A DNA stretch of 19,156 bases from Suilimivivens sp964458255 (GCA_964458255.1 CAYWHY010000036.1:1-19156); one strand, 5' to 3'. Counted from the stretch's first letter, positions 1 to 7,629 are shown. Numbers and translations: made by a program. Notes: a model not told the origin generated them from the sequence alone.

Positions 1-214
1 CATTATCTCTCAACTCCCTTATATAAGAATCTGCATTCTGTCCTCGTTCCGTTGCCGGCATAATAAATTGTTCCAAATTTACAACTTTCTCTACGTTAGT
101 GTCTGCATCTCCTAACAATCCATTTACACCACGCATAATCTGTATAACAAAACTCAGCTTATCTTCCGGTATTCTTTCCAACAATTCTATGGCTTCTTTT
201 CTAATTGCTGTCAT
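1..214 (-). CDS. Small antitoxin-like protein, C-terminus cut by the window edge
   Basis: An open frame starts with ATG at 214-212 and runs off the left edge after 71 codons. GGAGG sits eight bases before the ATG and a consensus promoter lies about 90 bases upstream, so this is very likely a real gene. The protein begins MTAIRKEAIELLERIPEDKL, a charged amphipathic helix followed by a second helix (FVIQIMRGVNGLL, about residues 22-34). It ends here with a tail around SYIRELRDN (residues 63-71). A short helical N-terminus followed by an acidic tail with an IREL-type motif resembles RelB/Phd-like type II antitoxins that are common in Clostridia. I recognise the style rather than a named family. 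The partner toxin, if there is one, would lie outside the window on the left. It could also be a lone regulator. Confidence 0.55.
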   Translation of the reverse strand, partial: MTAIRKEAIELLERIPEDKLSFVIQIMRGVNGLLGDADTNVEKVVNLEQFIMPATERGQNADSYIRELRDN

Positions 215-302
215 ACTGTATACCTCCTTCTTTTATAACGCATTACTCCTTAATATTCTCATATACAAATTAAGGATTCGAGTCTGCTTTCCGCTCAATT
301 AA

Positions 303-331
303 AGTATACCACTCCTTCGTTCATTTTTCAA
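303..331 (-). promoter_or_regulatory. Sigma-A type promoter for the antitoxin-like gene
   Basis: On the minus strand, TTGAAA (326-331) and TATACT (303-308) are separated by exactly 17 bases, close to the housekeeping consensus. The predicted start near 296 leaves about 80 bases of untranslated leader before the ATG at 214. The promoter lies between the end of the jetD remnant and the small gene, so that gene need not depend on transcription through the jet remnant. Confidence 0.6.
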
Positions 332-351
332 TCAATGCTTCGGAATTGATT
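330..351. repeat. Inverted repeat overlapping the -35 box, possible operator
   Basis: Perfect 7-base arms AATCAAT and ATTGATT flank an 8-base centre (GCTTCGGA). The left arm shares two bases with the -35 hexamer at 326-331. Antitoxins commonly repress their own promoters by binding such repeats, so an operator is plausible. A weak terminator for the jetD remnant, which stops at 361, is an alternative, since TGAAAAA follows the hairpin on the minus strand. Confidence 0.3.
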
Positions 352-360
352 CCTTCTGCC

Positions 361-1017
361 TCATTCATCATACAGCGCCTCCTGCTCCAATTTACAATTG
401 TTATCCAACATATACCGAAGCACTTCTCCGTAATCCACATCAGCCTTACTACCCTTATACTTATCATCCAATTTCTTCAACAAGCTTTCAATACGCCTTC
501 TATCAACTTGTGTTAACGTTTTGGTTTGAAAACTATACTTTTTCAACGTTTCCACATTCATATGAAGTGTTTTGAACGGAATCCCGGTTTTCGATTTTAA
601 ATGCTCATAAATATAAAAACCGCCTGCATCAATATCTCCAAAATGCATGTACTCCTTGTCATTATTCTGTTTATATAAGTCCACCAAAAATTTTCGCTTT
701 GTTGTATTATGAAAACCGCCAAGATAAATCACAAAATCTTCCGCACCGTTATAATCATGAAAACTCGTAAGATTTTCGACTGTTACCACGCAGTCTCCAA
801 GGATTTCGATTTTATCCAATTCTTTTAAAGAAGCCGTGGACAAAGCCACATCCCCATTCAACTTTGAAAGATCAATTGTCTGACCTCCTAATGTCAATCT
901 TCCTTTTCCCTTCAAACATACATAAGTCGGAGTTTTAACGATGCCACATTCTTCCAAAACAGATTCTCTATCCTGATACTCTCCATATTGATACAGCAAC
1001 GCTTGTGTTTCCTGCAT
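361..1017 (-). pseudogene. jetD: Wadjet JetD remnant: C-terminal TOPRIM (DUF2220) domain only
   Basis: The 218-residue frame matches the C-terminal half of JetD, the nuclease subunit of the Wadjet plasmid-defence complex. JetD is related to topoisomerase VI and cuts looped circular DNA. The visible features are an ENLTSF motif (residues 81-86), matching the acidic first TOPRIM motif, and GDIDAGGF (127-134), the DxD motif with the two metal-binding aspartates. Full JetD proteins are about 390 residues, so the N-terminal arm domain is missing. No ribosome binding site precedes the first ATG at 1017; the bases before it are AT-rich. In this frame a TGA lies only about 27 bases upstream. The sequence directly follows the jetA frame, so this is the distal side of a deletion rather than an intact gene. 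The catalytic residues themselves look undamaged. Confidence 0.75.
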
Positions 1018-2311
1018 AAATACTAATATAAATAATTCGAATCAAATCCCTCTTAGTTTCAATAGGAATTTCTTCTACAGACATTTTCTCTTTCCCTTCC
1101 AGCAGAGAAACTACATACTCATTTATATTTTTTCTGGAAAAACGAGTTCGGTTTTTCATTCTTAGGGCTTCTTTGTACAATAATCGCTCCTCTTTCGACA
1201 TAGCCACATTCCCTGATATATCATCCACAATGCTATTCTTTTTGGCCACCGGAATTGTCCGCAAAGATTCCGGCGAAACGTAACTCTGAAAATATACACT
1301 ACAAATTTCCGCTAATTCTGCAGAAATTTCTTCGCTCATCGTACTGTCTTCATTCATTTCCTCAGCCAATGTATCTAAAACACGCGAAAGTTTACCCTCC
1401 ATATTGTTTCCGGTTGCCAGCTTAAACCGTGCTCGCATCACAGCATTTTTCATATATCGGGAATGTTTCAAATCAATTTCTTCGATAATCTCATCCAACC
1501 TGTAAAACATTGATTTTACATCCAGCAAATCCATTACAATATTATCATATGCCCTATCTGCATCGGCTTCCTGTTCAACTTCCATATATCCTGCCACTGC
1601 TCGTTCCATAACACTGGCATTCTCGAGAATTTCATCTATTTTCTCAATAATAGAACTACGAAAATATGAGATGTTGTCACTCGTTTTCATACGTAAATAT
1701 GCCTTCGAACCAATATTTTTATGGTACTCAAAAAAATGATCTATAATCTCGGATGCGCTCATTTCATTCGTCTGCTTATCCATATGACGTTTAATACTTA
1801 CATTGAGCTTCTTTAACTCCGAAATCAATCGTTCCGTATTTTCCTTGACCCCTTTTATAATTAATTCGTAAGGTTTTGTATACAAATCTTTATTCTGAAG
1901 ACTTGCATGAATCTGCGAAATAATCCCCTGATACTCAGTCTCCTCCTCGTGAATAATTCGATTCATACTTTCAATAATCGGAATCGCATACTCATACAGT
2001 ACCACGTTCAACTGATGATTTTTTTCCTGCTCATATTCTATCCAGCCACAAGCCTTTAAAGAAGCAATTATTGCATTAGCTTTTTCTCTGGCATCGCGAA
2101 CATAGGTCTGTTCATCAAACGTCATTTCATTATCATCTGCTTCAAAATACTCTTCCAACAGCTTAACCACAATTTCCCGGTTTACCCCATATGATATTTC
2201 CGGTTTGAACGAATTGAATATTAATAAGATGCAATCCGCATATTCTATTTTATATTTACTTGTAAGCGGTTTAAAAAAATCTGTTGGCAAAACATGAAAC
2301 AAATTCTTCAT
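968..2311 (-). CDS. jetA: Wadjet JetA-like kleisin subunit (DUF5716), 3' end altered by a deletion
   Basis: This 447-residue protein begins MKNLFHVLPTDFFKPLTSKY and has the DUF5716/JetA pattern. There is an N-terminal winged-helix region (about 1-105, with a GWIEYE strand near 100), a long charged helical middle (about 110-340) and a C-terminal helical part ending near RDLIRIIYISIYAG. JetA is the MukF-like kleisin that bridges JetC SMC-type ATPase heads, with JetB as the MukE-like partner. I chose the ATG at 2311 because GGAGAT lies about 10 bases before it and the family starts there; an upstream in-frame ATG at 2362 adds 17 residues without support. The last dozen or so codons (after YAG) are jetD DNA read in another frame, ending at TAG 968-970. 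No jetB or jetC follows, so a functional Wadjet complex cannot be made from this locus. Confidence 0.8.
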   Translation of the reverse strand: MKNLFHVLPTDFFKPLTSKYKIEYADCILLIFNSFKPEISYGVNREIVVKLLEEYFEADDNEMTFDEQTYVRDAREKANAIIASLKACGWIEYEQEKNHQLNVVLYEYAIPIIESMNRIIHEEETEYQGIISQIHASLQNKDLYTKPYELIIKGVKENTERLISELKKLNVSIKRHMDKQTNEMSASEIIDHFFEYHKNIGSKAYLRMKTSDNISYFRSSIIEKIDEILENASVMERAVAGYMEVEQEADADRAYDNIVMDLLDVKSMFYRLDEIIEEIDLKHSRYMKNAVMRARFKLATGNNMEGKLSRVLDTLAEEMNEDSTMSEEISAELAEICSVYFQSYVSPESLRTIPVAKKNSIVDDISGNVAMSKEERLLYKEALRMKNRTRFSRKNINEYVVSLLEGKEKMSVEEIPIETKRDLIRIIYISIYAGNTSVAVSIWRVSG

Positions 2312-2369
2312 TATACTTAAATCTCCAAAACTCGCAATCGTTTTACAAATACTTATTCCCAACCATCTT

Positions 2370-2378
2370 AGTATAGCA
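2370..2378 (-). promoter_or_regulatory. Candidate extended -10 promoter before jetA
   Basis: On the minus strand TGC precedes TATACT (2370-2375), an extended -10 element about 60 bases upstream of the jetA ATG. No good -35 hexamer sits at the usual spacing, which an extended -10 can tolerate. It lies downstream of the rsgA terminator, as expected for an independent transcription unit. Confidence 0.4.
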
Positions 2379-2423
2379 CATTGGGATTAAGATAGGGAAT
2401 ATAATTTGACAAACAGGACCATG

Positions 2424-2456
2424 AAAAAGGACCAAGCAACCCTTGCTTGATCCTTT
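2424..2456 (-). terminator. Intrinsic terminator of the murE-rsgA operon
   Basis: Read on the minus strand, an 11-bp stem (GGATCAAGCAA with TTGCTTGGTCC, one G-U pair) closes a 3-base GGG loop and is followed directly by TTTTT. On the plus strand the same hairpin has a C-A mismatch, which points to minus-strand use. It lies about 275 bases past the rsgA stop and before the jetA promoter, so it closes the core operon and separates it from the accessory region. Confidence 0.8.
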
Positions 2457-2730
2457 CATACAATGTTTTGAATATTGAGGCTCATATAACATGTAGTTTC
2501 ATTTTTTCTTACCGTCCATGTACCACTCATGTACCAATTTTAATGGTAAATACATGAACTTATATCGACTTTTATTGGAGTAGAAATTCTCTCCAATCCT
2601 TGATTTATAAGGCTTTATAGGAATATATCAAGATATAGAAACTTGTATCCAAATCGTCAATTTATAACGATTCCTAGTTTCATGCTTGTATTTACCTCCT
2701 GCTTCCGCTTTTGCGGAATATCTATGTATC
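2457..2730 (-). other. AT-rich, hairpin-rich spacer between rsgA and its terminator
   Basis: No recognisable gene is present. Several small structures are visible: a perfect 6-bp hairpin TTCCGC-TTTT-GCGGAA at 2703-2718 without a T-run; 7-base inverted arms ATTGGAG and CTCCAAT near 2574-2597; and a short direct repeat of GTACATG near 2518-2533. On the minus strand AGGAGG (2695-2700) precedes an ATG at 2683 that opens only 8 codons. TTGACG (2655-2660) lies 17 bases before TATATC (2632-2637), a possible weak promoter whose transcript would end at the terminator 2424-2456 after about 200 bases. A decayed gene, a long 3' untranslated region or a small RNA are all possible. I cannot choose between them. 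Confidence 0.3.
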
Positions 2731-3615
2731 TTAATATTTTTTTCTGCCTTTTAACTCTTCATAAAGGACCACATAATTATCATAGCGCACCCTGCTGATT
2801 TTACCTTCCGCCAATGCTTCCTTTACACCGCAGACAGGCTCACTGATATGTGCACAGCCGCCAAATCTACAGTCCTTTTCATATTCTGCAAATTCCGGAT
2901 AAAAGCCTTGTAATTCTTCCTTTTCCATTTCACCAAGACTTAAGGATGTAAATCCCGGCGTATCACAGATGTAGGTATCTTCTGAAATATCGGAAAGAGC
3001 AAACAGCTCAGCATGTCTGGTAGTATGTTTTCCCCGTTCAATCTTCCGGCTGATTTCTCCCGTCTCCATATTGGCTTTCGGACAAAGTGCATTAATAATC
3101 GTGGATTTACCTACTCCGCTTGGTCCTGCAACAACCGTTGTCTTTCCTTTTAAACGTGCCTTAATTTTATCAAGGCCTTCTTTCCTGGTACCGCTTACAA
3201 ACAAAACCTCATAGCCACACCTGCCATAAGCATTCACAAGCTCTTCACATTCCTGCCTTGATGCAATATCCTGCTTATTAAAACAAATAATACAGGGAAG
3301 CTTCTGATTTTCCATCATAATTAAAAATCGATCCAGCAAATTATAATTAGGGCTTGGCTTTACAATGGCAAAAATCACAAGTGCCTGATCAATATTGGCT
3401 GATGCCGGTCTGATTAACACATTCTTGCGCGTGTGCAAACCTATAATATTACCCAAACGCTTTTCTTCATCTGTCATCTGAATTTCTGCCACGTCACCAA
3501 CAAGTGGCTTAATCTGCTTATTTCTAAAGCTTCCTTTGGCTTTACATTCTATTAATCCCATGGATGTATGCACATAATAAAATCCGGCAATTCCTTTTAT
3601 AATTTTTCCCTGCAT
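2731..3615 (-). CDS. rsgA: Ribosome small subunit-dependent GTPase A
   Basis: RsgA is a circularly permuted GTPase that checks late maturation of the 30S subunit in the cytoplasm. The 294-residue product has the permuted motif order: an N-terminal OB-fold (about 1-65), then G4 NKQD (113-116), G5 SGT (141-143), the P-loop GPSGVGKST (164-172), HTTRH (197-201) and G3 DTPG (218-221). A C-terminal zinc knuckle uses C249, C254, H256 and C262. I start at the ATG at 3615, seven bases after the prkC stop, because the family typically begins MQGKIIKG. A TTG at 3636 inside prkC would add seven residues. It is the last gene of the core operon. In Bacillus subtilis the orthologue (cpgA) also follows prkC and is a reported PrkC substrate, which fits this context. 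Confidence 0.95.
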   Translation of the reverse strand: MQGKIIKGIAGFYYVHTSMGLIECKAKGSFRNKQIKPLVGDVAEIQMTDEEKRLGNIIGLHTRKNVLIRPASANIDQALVIFAIVKPSPNYNLLDRFLIMMENQKLPCIICFNKQDIASRQECEELVNAYGRCGYEVLFVSGTRKEGLDKIKARLKGKTTVVAGPSGVGKSTIINALCPKANMETGEISRKIERGKHTTRHAELFALSDISEDTYICDTPGFTSLSLGEMEKEELQGFYPEFAEYEKDCRFGGCAHISEPVCGVKEALAEGKISRVRYDNYVVLYEELKGRKKY

Positions 3616-3622
3616 CCCTTCT

Positions 3623-5770
3623 CTATTCCTGTACAAATGTCACGGAACGATGAATTTCTTTTTCTTCCGTGCTTCCTTCAATGGTAATCGTTGTTCCGTT
3701 TTCATCAGTCACTGTTGTTGCTTCTTTTGTATTAACATACTGCATTAAAATATACCCTGTATCTGTCGCAATACCCGTAATATTCTGTGCCGGAATCGGG
3801 AATGATTCCGTCTGTGTACTTAAAAGTTGTGTGCCATCATCTGCCATTAACGTTACTGTCACAAGTGTACCTGAACGATAATCGGGATCTTCCTGCGTAG
3901 TAGGTGCATGAATCACCTCATTAAAACGATACGCAGACTGAACCGGTCCCAAACTGATACTTACGTCTACTGCTGTTCCTGCATCTACATAAGAACCTAC
4001 CGAATAGCTCTGATAACAAACCAATCCCGAAAATGTCTCATCCTCATGGTTCACTTCGGAAACAGTACCCATCTGCAGTCCTGCTTCCACCAAAAGACTC
4101 ATGGCCTCCATTTCATCTTTGCCAAGCAAATCAGGCACCCTTACTTTTTCATTTTCCATTCCTTTACTGATGCATATGGTAACGGTGGCTCCCGAAGGTG
4201 CCTTTTCTTCTTTTTTGGGTGTCTGGCTGACAACATTCCCTTTGGGAATATACCTGTCAAAGGCTTCCGTTTTGCTGACAGCAAACCCCTTCTGCTCTAA
4301 ATTAGAAACGGCTTCTGCCTCGGTAAGCCCTACCACATCCGGCACTTCTATTCCTTCGGCTCCTGCACTGATTGTTAAAACAACCTCTGTCCCCTCTTCA
4401 ACCATAGTTCCCGGACTAACACTTGTATTCATAACAATTCCCGATTGATATTCCGTACTTTCCACATATTCGGGTATAGGTGTCAGTCCCATCTGCACCA
4501 GACTTATCTTCACCTCGTCCGCATTTTTCCCGATTACTTCTATCATTTCAACAAGTGATTTATTCTCTTCTTCCTGTACCTTTTCTTCCCTTTTATCAGT
4601 GAACGGAAATTGAAATAAGCCAAACGCTTTTCCTACCAGAAATAATACAACACAACCGATAATTACCGCCACGACAACAGCAAGAACCGTAGTCAAACGT
4701 TCCATATTCGGATTATAAGTATCTTCCTCGTAATCTTCTTCATAATCATCTTCGTAATCTTCTTCCGCCTGTTCTATTTTGCGACGTTTCTTTACACTTT
4801 TCTTTACTTCCTTCTCCGTGCGCAGATACATAGCTTCCTCCATGGAATCTCTTCTATCGGACTGCTTCTTAATCTGCACCATATCTTTATCACTAATGGT
4901 ACGTGTGGCTGCCTGTGCATTTTCATCAACCACTTTCACAAAATCTTCGTCGGGAGTCATTAATGATTTCTTTAAATCTGTAATCAGTTCTCCCATAGAC
5001 TGATAACGTCTGTCCGGACTCTTTTGACAGCATTTGTACACAATCTGTTCCACGCTTACCGGAATCTCTGAAACGTAATATCTGGGAGAAGGCATTTCTT
5101 CCTGGATATGCTTAATGGCAATGGCAACGGTAGTTTCTCCGTTAAAAGGCACACGTCCCGTCAGCATTTCAAACATAGTAATACCCAGAGAATAAATATC
5201 ACTCTTTTCATCAGAATATCCGCCTCTTGCCTGTTCGGGAGAAGTATAATGCACGGATCCCATCACATTGGAGGTAATGGTATTGCTTGTTGCTGCCTTA
5301 GCAATACCGAAATCCGTCACTTTCACTTTTCCTTCTTTGGAAATAATAATATTCTGCGGCTTTATATCCCTATGGATAATGTGGTTATTGTGAGCCGCTT
5401 CAATTCCCATGCTGACCTGAATGGCTATACTGACAGCCTCTTTCACGGAAAGCCTTGCCTTTTTTTCAATGTACTTCTTTAAGGTAATGCCTTCCACCAG
5501 TTCCATGACAAAATAATAAATGCCATCCTCTTCGCCAACATCATAAACATTGACAATATTAGGGTGCATCAGACCTGCTGCCGCCTGTGCTTCAATTCTG
5601 AATTTTGAAACAAAATTAGCATTTTCCGCAAATTCCTGTTTCAAAACCTTGACCGCCACAAAACGTTTCAGTTTGTGGTCTCTTGCTTTATATACATCGG
5701 ACATACCGCCTGTACCGATTTTTTCCAGTATTTCGTATCTGTCTCCGACTACCATTCCTATCTTAATCAT
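3623..5770 (-). CDS. prkC: PASTA-domain membrane serine/threonine kinase
   Basis: This is a Hanks-type kinase that senses muropeptides or cell-wall state and phosphorylates cytoplasmic targets. The 715-residue protein has an N-terminal kinase domain (about 8-270) with glycine loop GTGGMS (19-24), K41, helix-C E60, catalytic HRD (133-135), DFG (153-155) and an activation loop rich in Ser/Thr (161-177) before SPEQ. A basic and then acidic juxtamembrane segment (about 315-352, with repeated EDYEEDYEED-like units) precedes one membrane helix (about 357-383). Outside lie three PASTA repeats (about 407-470, 472-540, 545-613) and a roughly 100-residue beta-rich tail. The ATG at 5770 is preferred since GAGAGG lies seven bases upstream; an upstream frame start would add 11 residues. 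It sits directly between its phosphatase stp and rsgA, the standard Firmicute order. Confidence 0.95.
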   Translation of the reverse strand: MIKIGMVVGDRYEILEKIGTGGMSDVYKARDHKLKRFVAVKVLKQEFAENANFVSKFRIEAQAAAGLMHPNIVNVYDVGEEDGIYYFVMELVEGITLKKYIEKKARLSVKEAVSIAIQVSMGIEAAHNNHIIHRDIKPQNIIISKEGKVKVTDFGIAKAATSNTITSNVMGSVHYTSPEQARGGYSDEKSDIYSLGITMFEMLTGRVPFNGETTVAIAIKHIQEEMPSPRYYVSEIPVSVEQIVYKCCQKSPDRRYQSMGELITDLKKSLMTPDEDFVKVVDENAQAATRTISDKDMVQIKKQSDRRDSMEEAMYLRTEKEVKKSVKKRRKIEQAEEDYEDDYEEDYEEDTYNPNMERLTTVLAVVVAVIIGCVVLFLVGKAFGLFQFPFTDKREEKVQEEENKSLVEMIEVIGKNADEVKISLVQMGLTPIPEYVESTEYQSGIVMNTSVSPGTMVEEGTEVVLTISAGAEGIEVPDVVGLTEAEAVSNLEQKGFAVSKTEAFDRYIPKGNVVSQTPKKEEKAPSGATVTICISKGMENEKVRVPDLLGKDEMEAMSLLVEAGLQMGTVSEVNHEDETFSGLVCYQSYSVGSYVDAGTAVDVSISLGPVQSAYRFNEVIHAPTTQEDPDYRSGTLVTVTLMADDGTQLLSTQTESFPIPAQNITGIATDTGYILMQYVNTKEATTVTDENGTTITIEGSTEEKEIHRSVTFVQE

Positions 5771-5830
5771 TTTTAAACCTCTCACTCTTTTTAGAAAACA
5801 CATCCCAAAAGGCGTGTATTTCCCGGGGGA

Positions 5831-6580
5831 TTATTTACTGCTTTCTTCTTTCTTTGCAAACATGTCAATAATAACGACTGCAATATTGTCTGTCCCCCCA
5901 TTGTTATTGGCCGCCTCTACCAGCTTATCCGCTCTTTCTTCCAATGTTCCTTCACCACGCAGGATTCTGCCGATTTCCTCGTCCTCAAGCATATTGCTTA
6001 ATCCATCTGAGCACATAAGCACAATATCTCCCCGTTTCAGCTCCTCATTAAAGAAGTCAATCTCAATAGTATCTCTCGCGCCAATCGCCCGGGTAATAAT
6101 ATTCTTATCAGGATGCTTCTTAGCCGCTTCCCTGTCCAGTCCTCCCATGCGAACCATTTCTTCAACCAGTGAATGATCTCTTGTAACCTGTCTGATTTCA
6201 TCATTGATAATATACAGCCTGCTGTCCCCCACATTGGCAACCTGCAAATATTTTCCCACACAGGTAGCCGCTACCACAGTCGTTCCCATACCGTATAGCT
6301 TTTCGTCTTCCCTTGCCTTATGTCTAATCTGGTCATTGGCAACACGGATAGCCTTGCTCAAAATGCGGACAGCATTCTTTTCAAAGCATCCTCGTATCTC
6401 ACGTATCATTGTCTCTACAGTACATTTAGATGCGTAATCCCCCGCATTATGACCTCCCATACCATCTGCCACAATATAAACATTAGGAAGATTTCCTACC
6501 GGTTCATCCGATGCATATACAAAATCCTGATTCAGTTTTCTCTTTTTGCCTATATCTGTTACAGAAAAGGATTTTATCAC
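5831..6580 (-). CDS. stp: PP2C-family protein phosphatase, partner of the PASTA kinase
   Basis: This cytoplasmic metal-dependent Ser/Thr phosphatase reverses PrkC phosphorylation (called PrpC or Stp). The 249-residue length is normal for the stand-alone bacterial type. Visible PP2C motifs are NQD (17-19), VADGMGGH (37-44) with the metal-binding D39, MGTTVVAA (about 97-104), VGDSRLY (about 117-123), a central SDGLSN block and the C-terminal GGTDNIAVV with its metal-binding aspartate. It starts with GTG at 6580; AGGAGGT precedes it at ideal spacing and overlaps the rlmN stop, so translation is probably coupled to rlmN (11-base gap). prkC follows after 60 bases. The kinase/phosphatase pairing makes the assignment secure. 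Confidence 0.95.
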   Translation of the reverse strand: MIKSFSVTDIGKKRKLNQDFVYASDEPVGNLPNVYIVADGMGGHNAGDYASKCTVETMIREIRGCFEKNAVRILSKAIRVANDQIRHKAREDEKLYGMGTTVVAATCVGKYLQVANVGDSRLYIINDEIRQVTRDHSLVEEMVRMGGLDREAAKKHPDKNIITRAIGARDTIEIDFFNEELKRGDIVLMCSDGLSNMLEDEEIGRILRGEGTLEERADKLVEAANNNGGTDNIAVVIIDMFAKKEESSK

Positions 6581-6591
6581 CTTTTTACCTC

Positions 6592-7629
6592 CTATTGCAG
6601 CGACTGCTCTTTATGTCTACGCCTAAGCTGTCCGCAGGCACCATCAATATCTCTTCCCATTTCCCTTCTTATAGTAACATTTATTCTGTTTTTTTCAAGT
6701 TTATTTTTAAATGCCTGAATTGCCGCACCTTCAGACTGCACAAAATTACGCTCTTTAATCGGGTTTACCGGAATCAAATTCACATGACAGTTTAAGGGCT
6801 TTACAAGTCCAATCAATTCTGCTGCATCTTCATCAGTGTCGTTAACACCGCCTACTAAGCTGTACTCAAAAGTAATTCTTCTGCCTGTCTTTTCAAAATA
6901 ATACCGGCATGCCTCCATAAGCTCCTCTATCGAATACTTATTGGCAATGGGCATTAATTTTCTTCGTTTTTCATCCGTAGTGGCATGGAGCGAAAGTGCA
7001 AGCGTAATCTGCAGCTTTTCTTCTGCCAGCTGTCGCATCTTCGGGACAATTCCACAGGTAGATACGGTAATGTTTCTCTGGCTGATATGTAAGCCTTCTT
7101 CTGCAGTAAGTAACTTCAAAAACCTCAGAAGATTATCATAATTATCCATAGGTTCACCTGTACCCATCACCACTATATTAGATACTCTCTCTCCGGTAAG
7201 CAACGTAATGCTGTATATCTGATCAAGCATCTCTGAAGGTGTAAGGTTTCTTTCCAGGCCGTCAAGCGTGGAAGCACAAAAGGCACAGCCCATACGGCAT
7301 CCTACCTGTGAGGATATGCACACCGAATTCCCATGCTTATATTTCATCCATACGCTCTCTACGACATTTCCATCGGATAAAGCAAACAAATATTTCTTTG
7401 TCCCGTCAATGGATGACTCCTGCACCCGAACCGTCTGTAATGCCGTATAAGAATATCGCTCCTTACACTTTTCTCTCAACGAGGCAGATATATTTGTCAT
7501 TTCATCAAAGCTCCTTGCAAGCTTTTGATGCATCCAACCGTAAATCTGAGCTGCACGAAAGCCCTTTTCACCAAGTGCCTCCATGTCCTCCTTCAGTTCC
7601 TTTAATGTCATTGATTTTATATCTGTCAT
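6592..7629 (-). CDS. rlmN: Dual-specificity 23S rRNA/tRNA adenine-C2 methyltransferase RlmN
   Basis: This radical-SAM enzyme methylates C2 of A2503 in 23S rRNA and of A37 in some tRNAs. The 345-residue protein has the Fe-S cluster motif CRMGCAFC (C111, C115, C118). It also has the two cysteines used for methyl transfer: C104 in SVCISSQ, and C332 in DGACGQ near the C-terminus. GTGEP and SLHA are family signatures. The presence of the mono-methylation residues, with no resistance-gene context, favours housekeeping RlmN over Cfr. The ATG at 7629 has AGGGAT upstream, 17 bases after the rsmB stop. It lies in the usual place between rsmB and stp. Confidence 0.95.
   Translation of the reverse strand: MTDIKSMTLKELKEDMEALGEKGFRAAQIYGWMHQKLARSFDEMTNISASLREKCKERYSYTALQTVRVQESSIDGTKKYLFALSDGNVVESVWMKYKHGNSVCISSQVGCRMGCAFCASTLDGLERNLTPSEMLDQIYSITLLTGERVSNIVVMGTGEPMDNYDNLLRFLKLLTAEEGLHISQRNITVSTCGIVPKMRQLAEEKLQITLALSLHATTDEKRRKLMPIANKYSIEELMEACRYYFEKTGRRITFEYSLVGGVNDTDEDAAELIGLVKPLNCHVNLIPVNPIKERNFVQSEGAAIQAFKNKLEKNRINVTIRREMGRDIDGACGQLRRRHKEQSLQ

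Noticed and set aside
99..302. Plus-strand open frame of 67 codons
   Set aside because: It lies opposite the antitoxin-like gene and its promoter, has no ribosome binding site, and its composition is that of an antisense shadow.
2406..2435. TTGACA on the plus strand as a -35 box
   Set aside because: No -10 hexamer occurs at 16-18 bases, and no plus-strand gene follows.
2520..2620. Short minus-strand peptide stretches such as KLVHEWYMDGKKK as an integrase or transposase remnant
   Set aside because: Only about 40 codons are open between stops, there is no catalytic motif, and I cannot tie it to any family.
4720..4770. Tandem repeats as a CRISPR-like or mobile repeat array
   Set aside because: The repeats are in frame within prkC and encode the acidic juxtamembrane linker.
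5550..6176. Plus-strand open frame of 208 codons
   Set aside because: It is antisense to the start of prkC and to stp, both with full catalytic motifs. Ser/Leu/Ile-rich composition is typical of a shadow frame.
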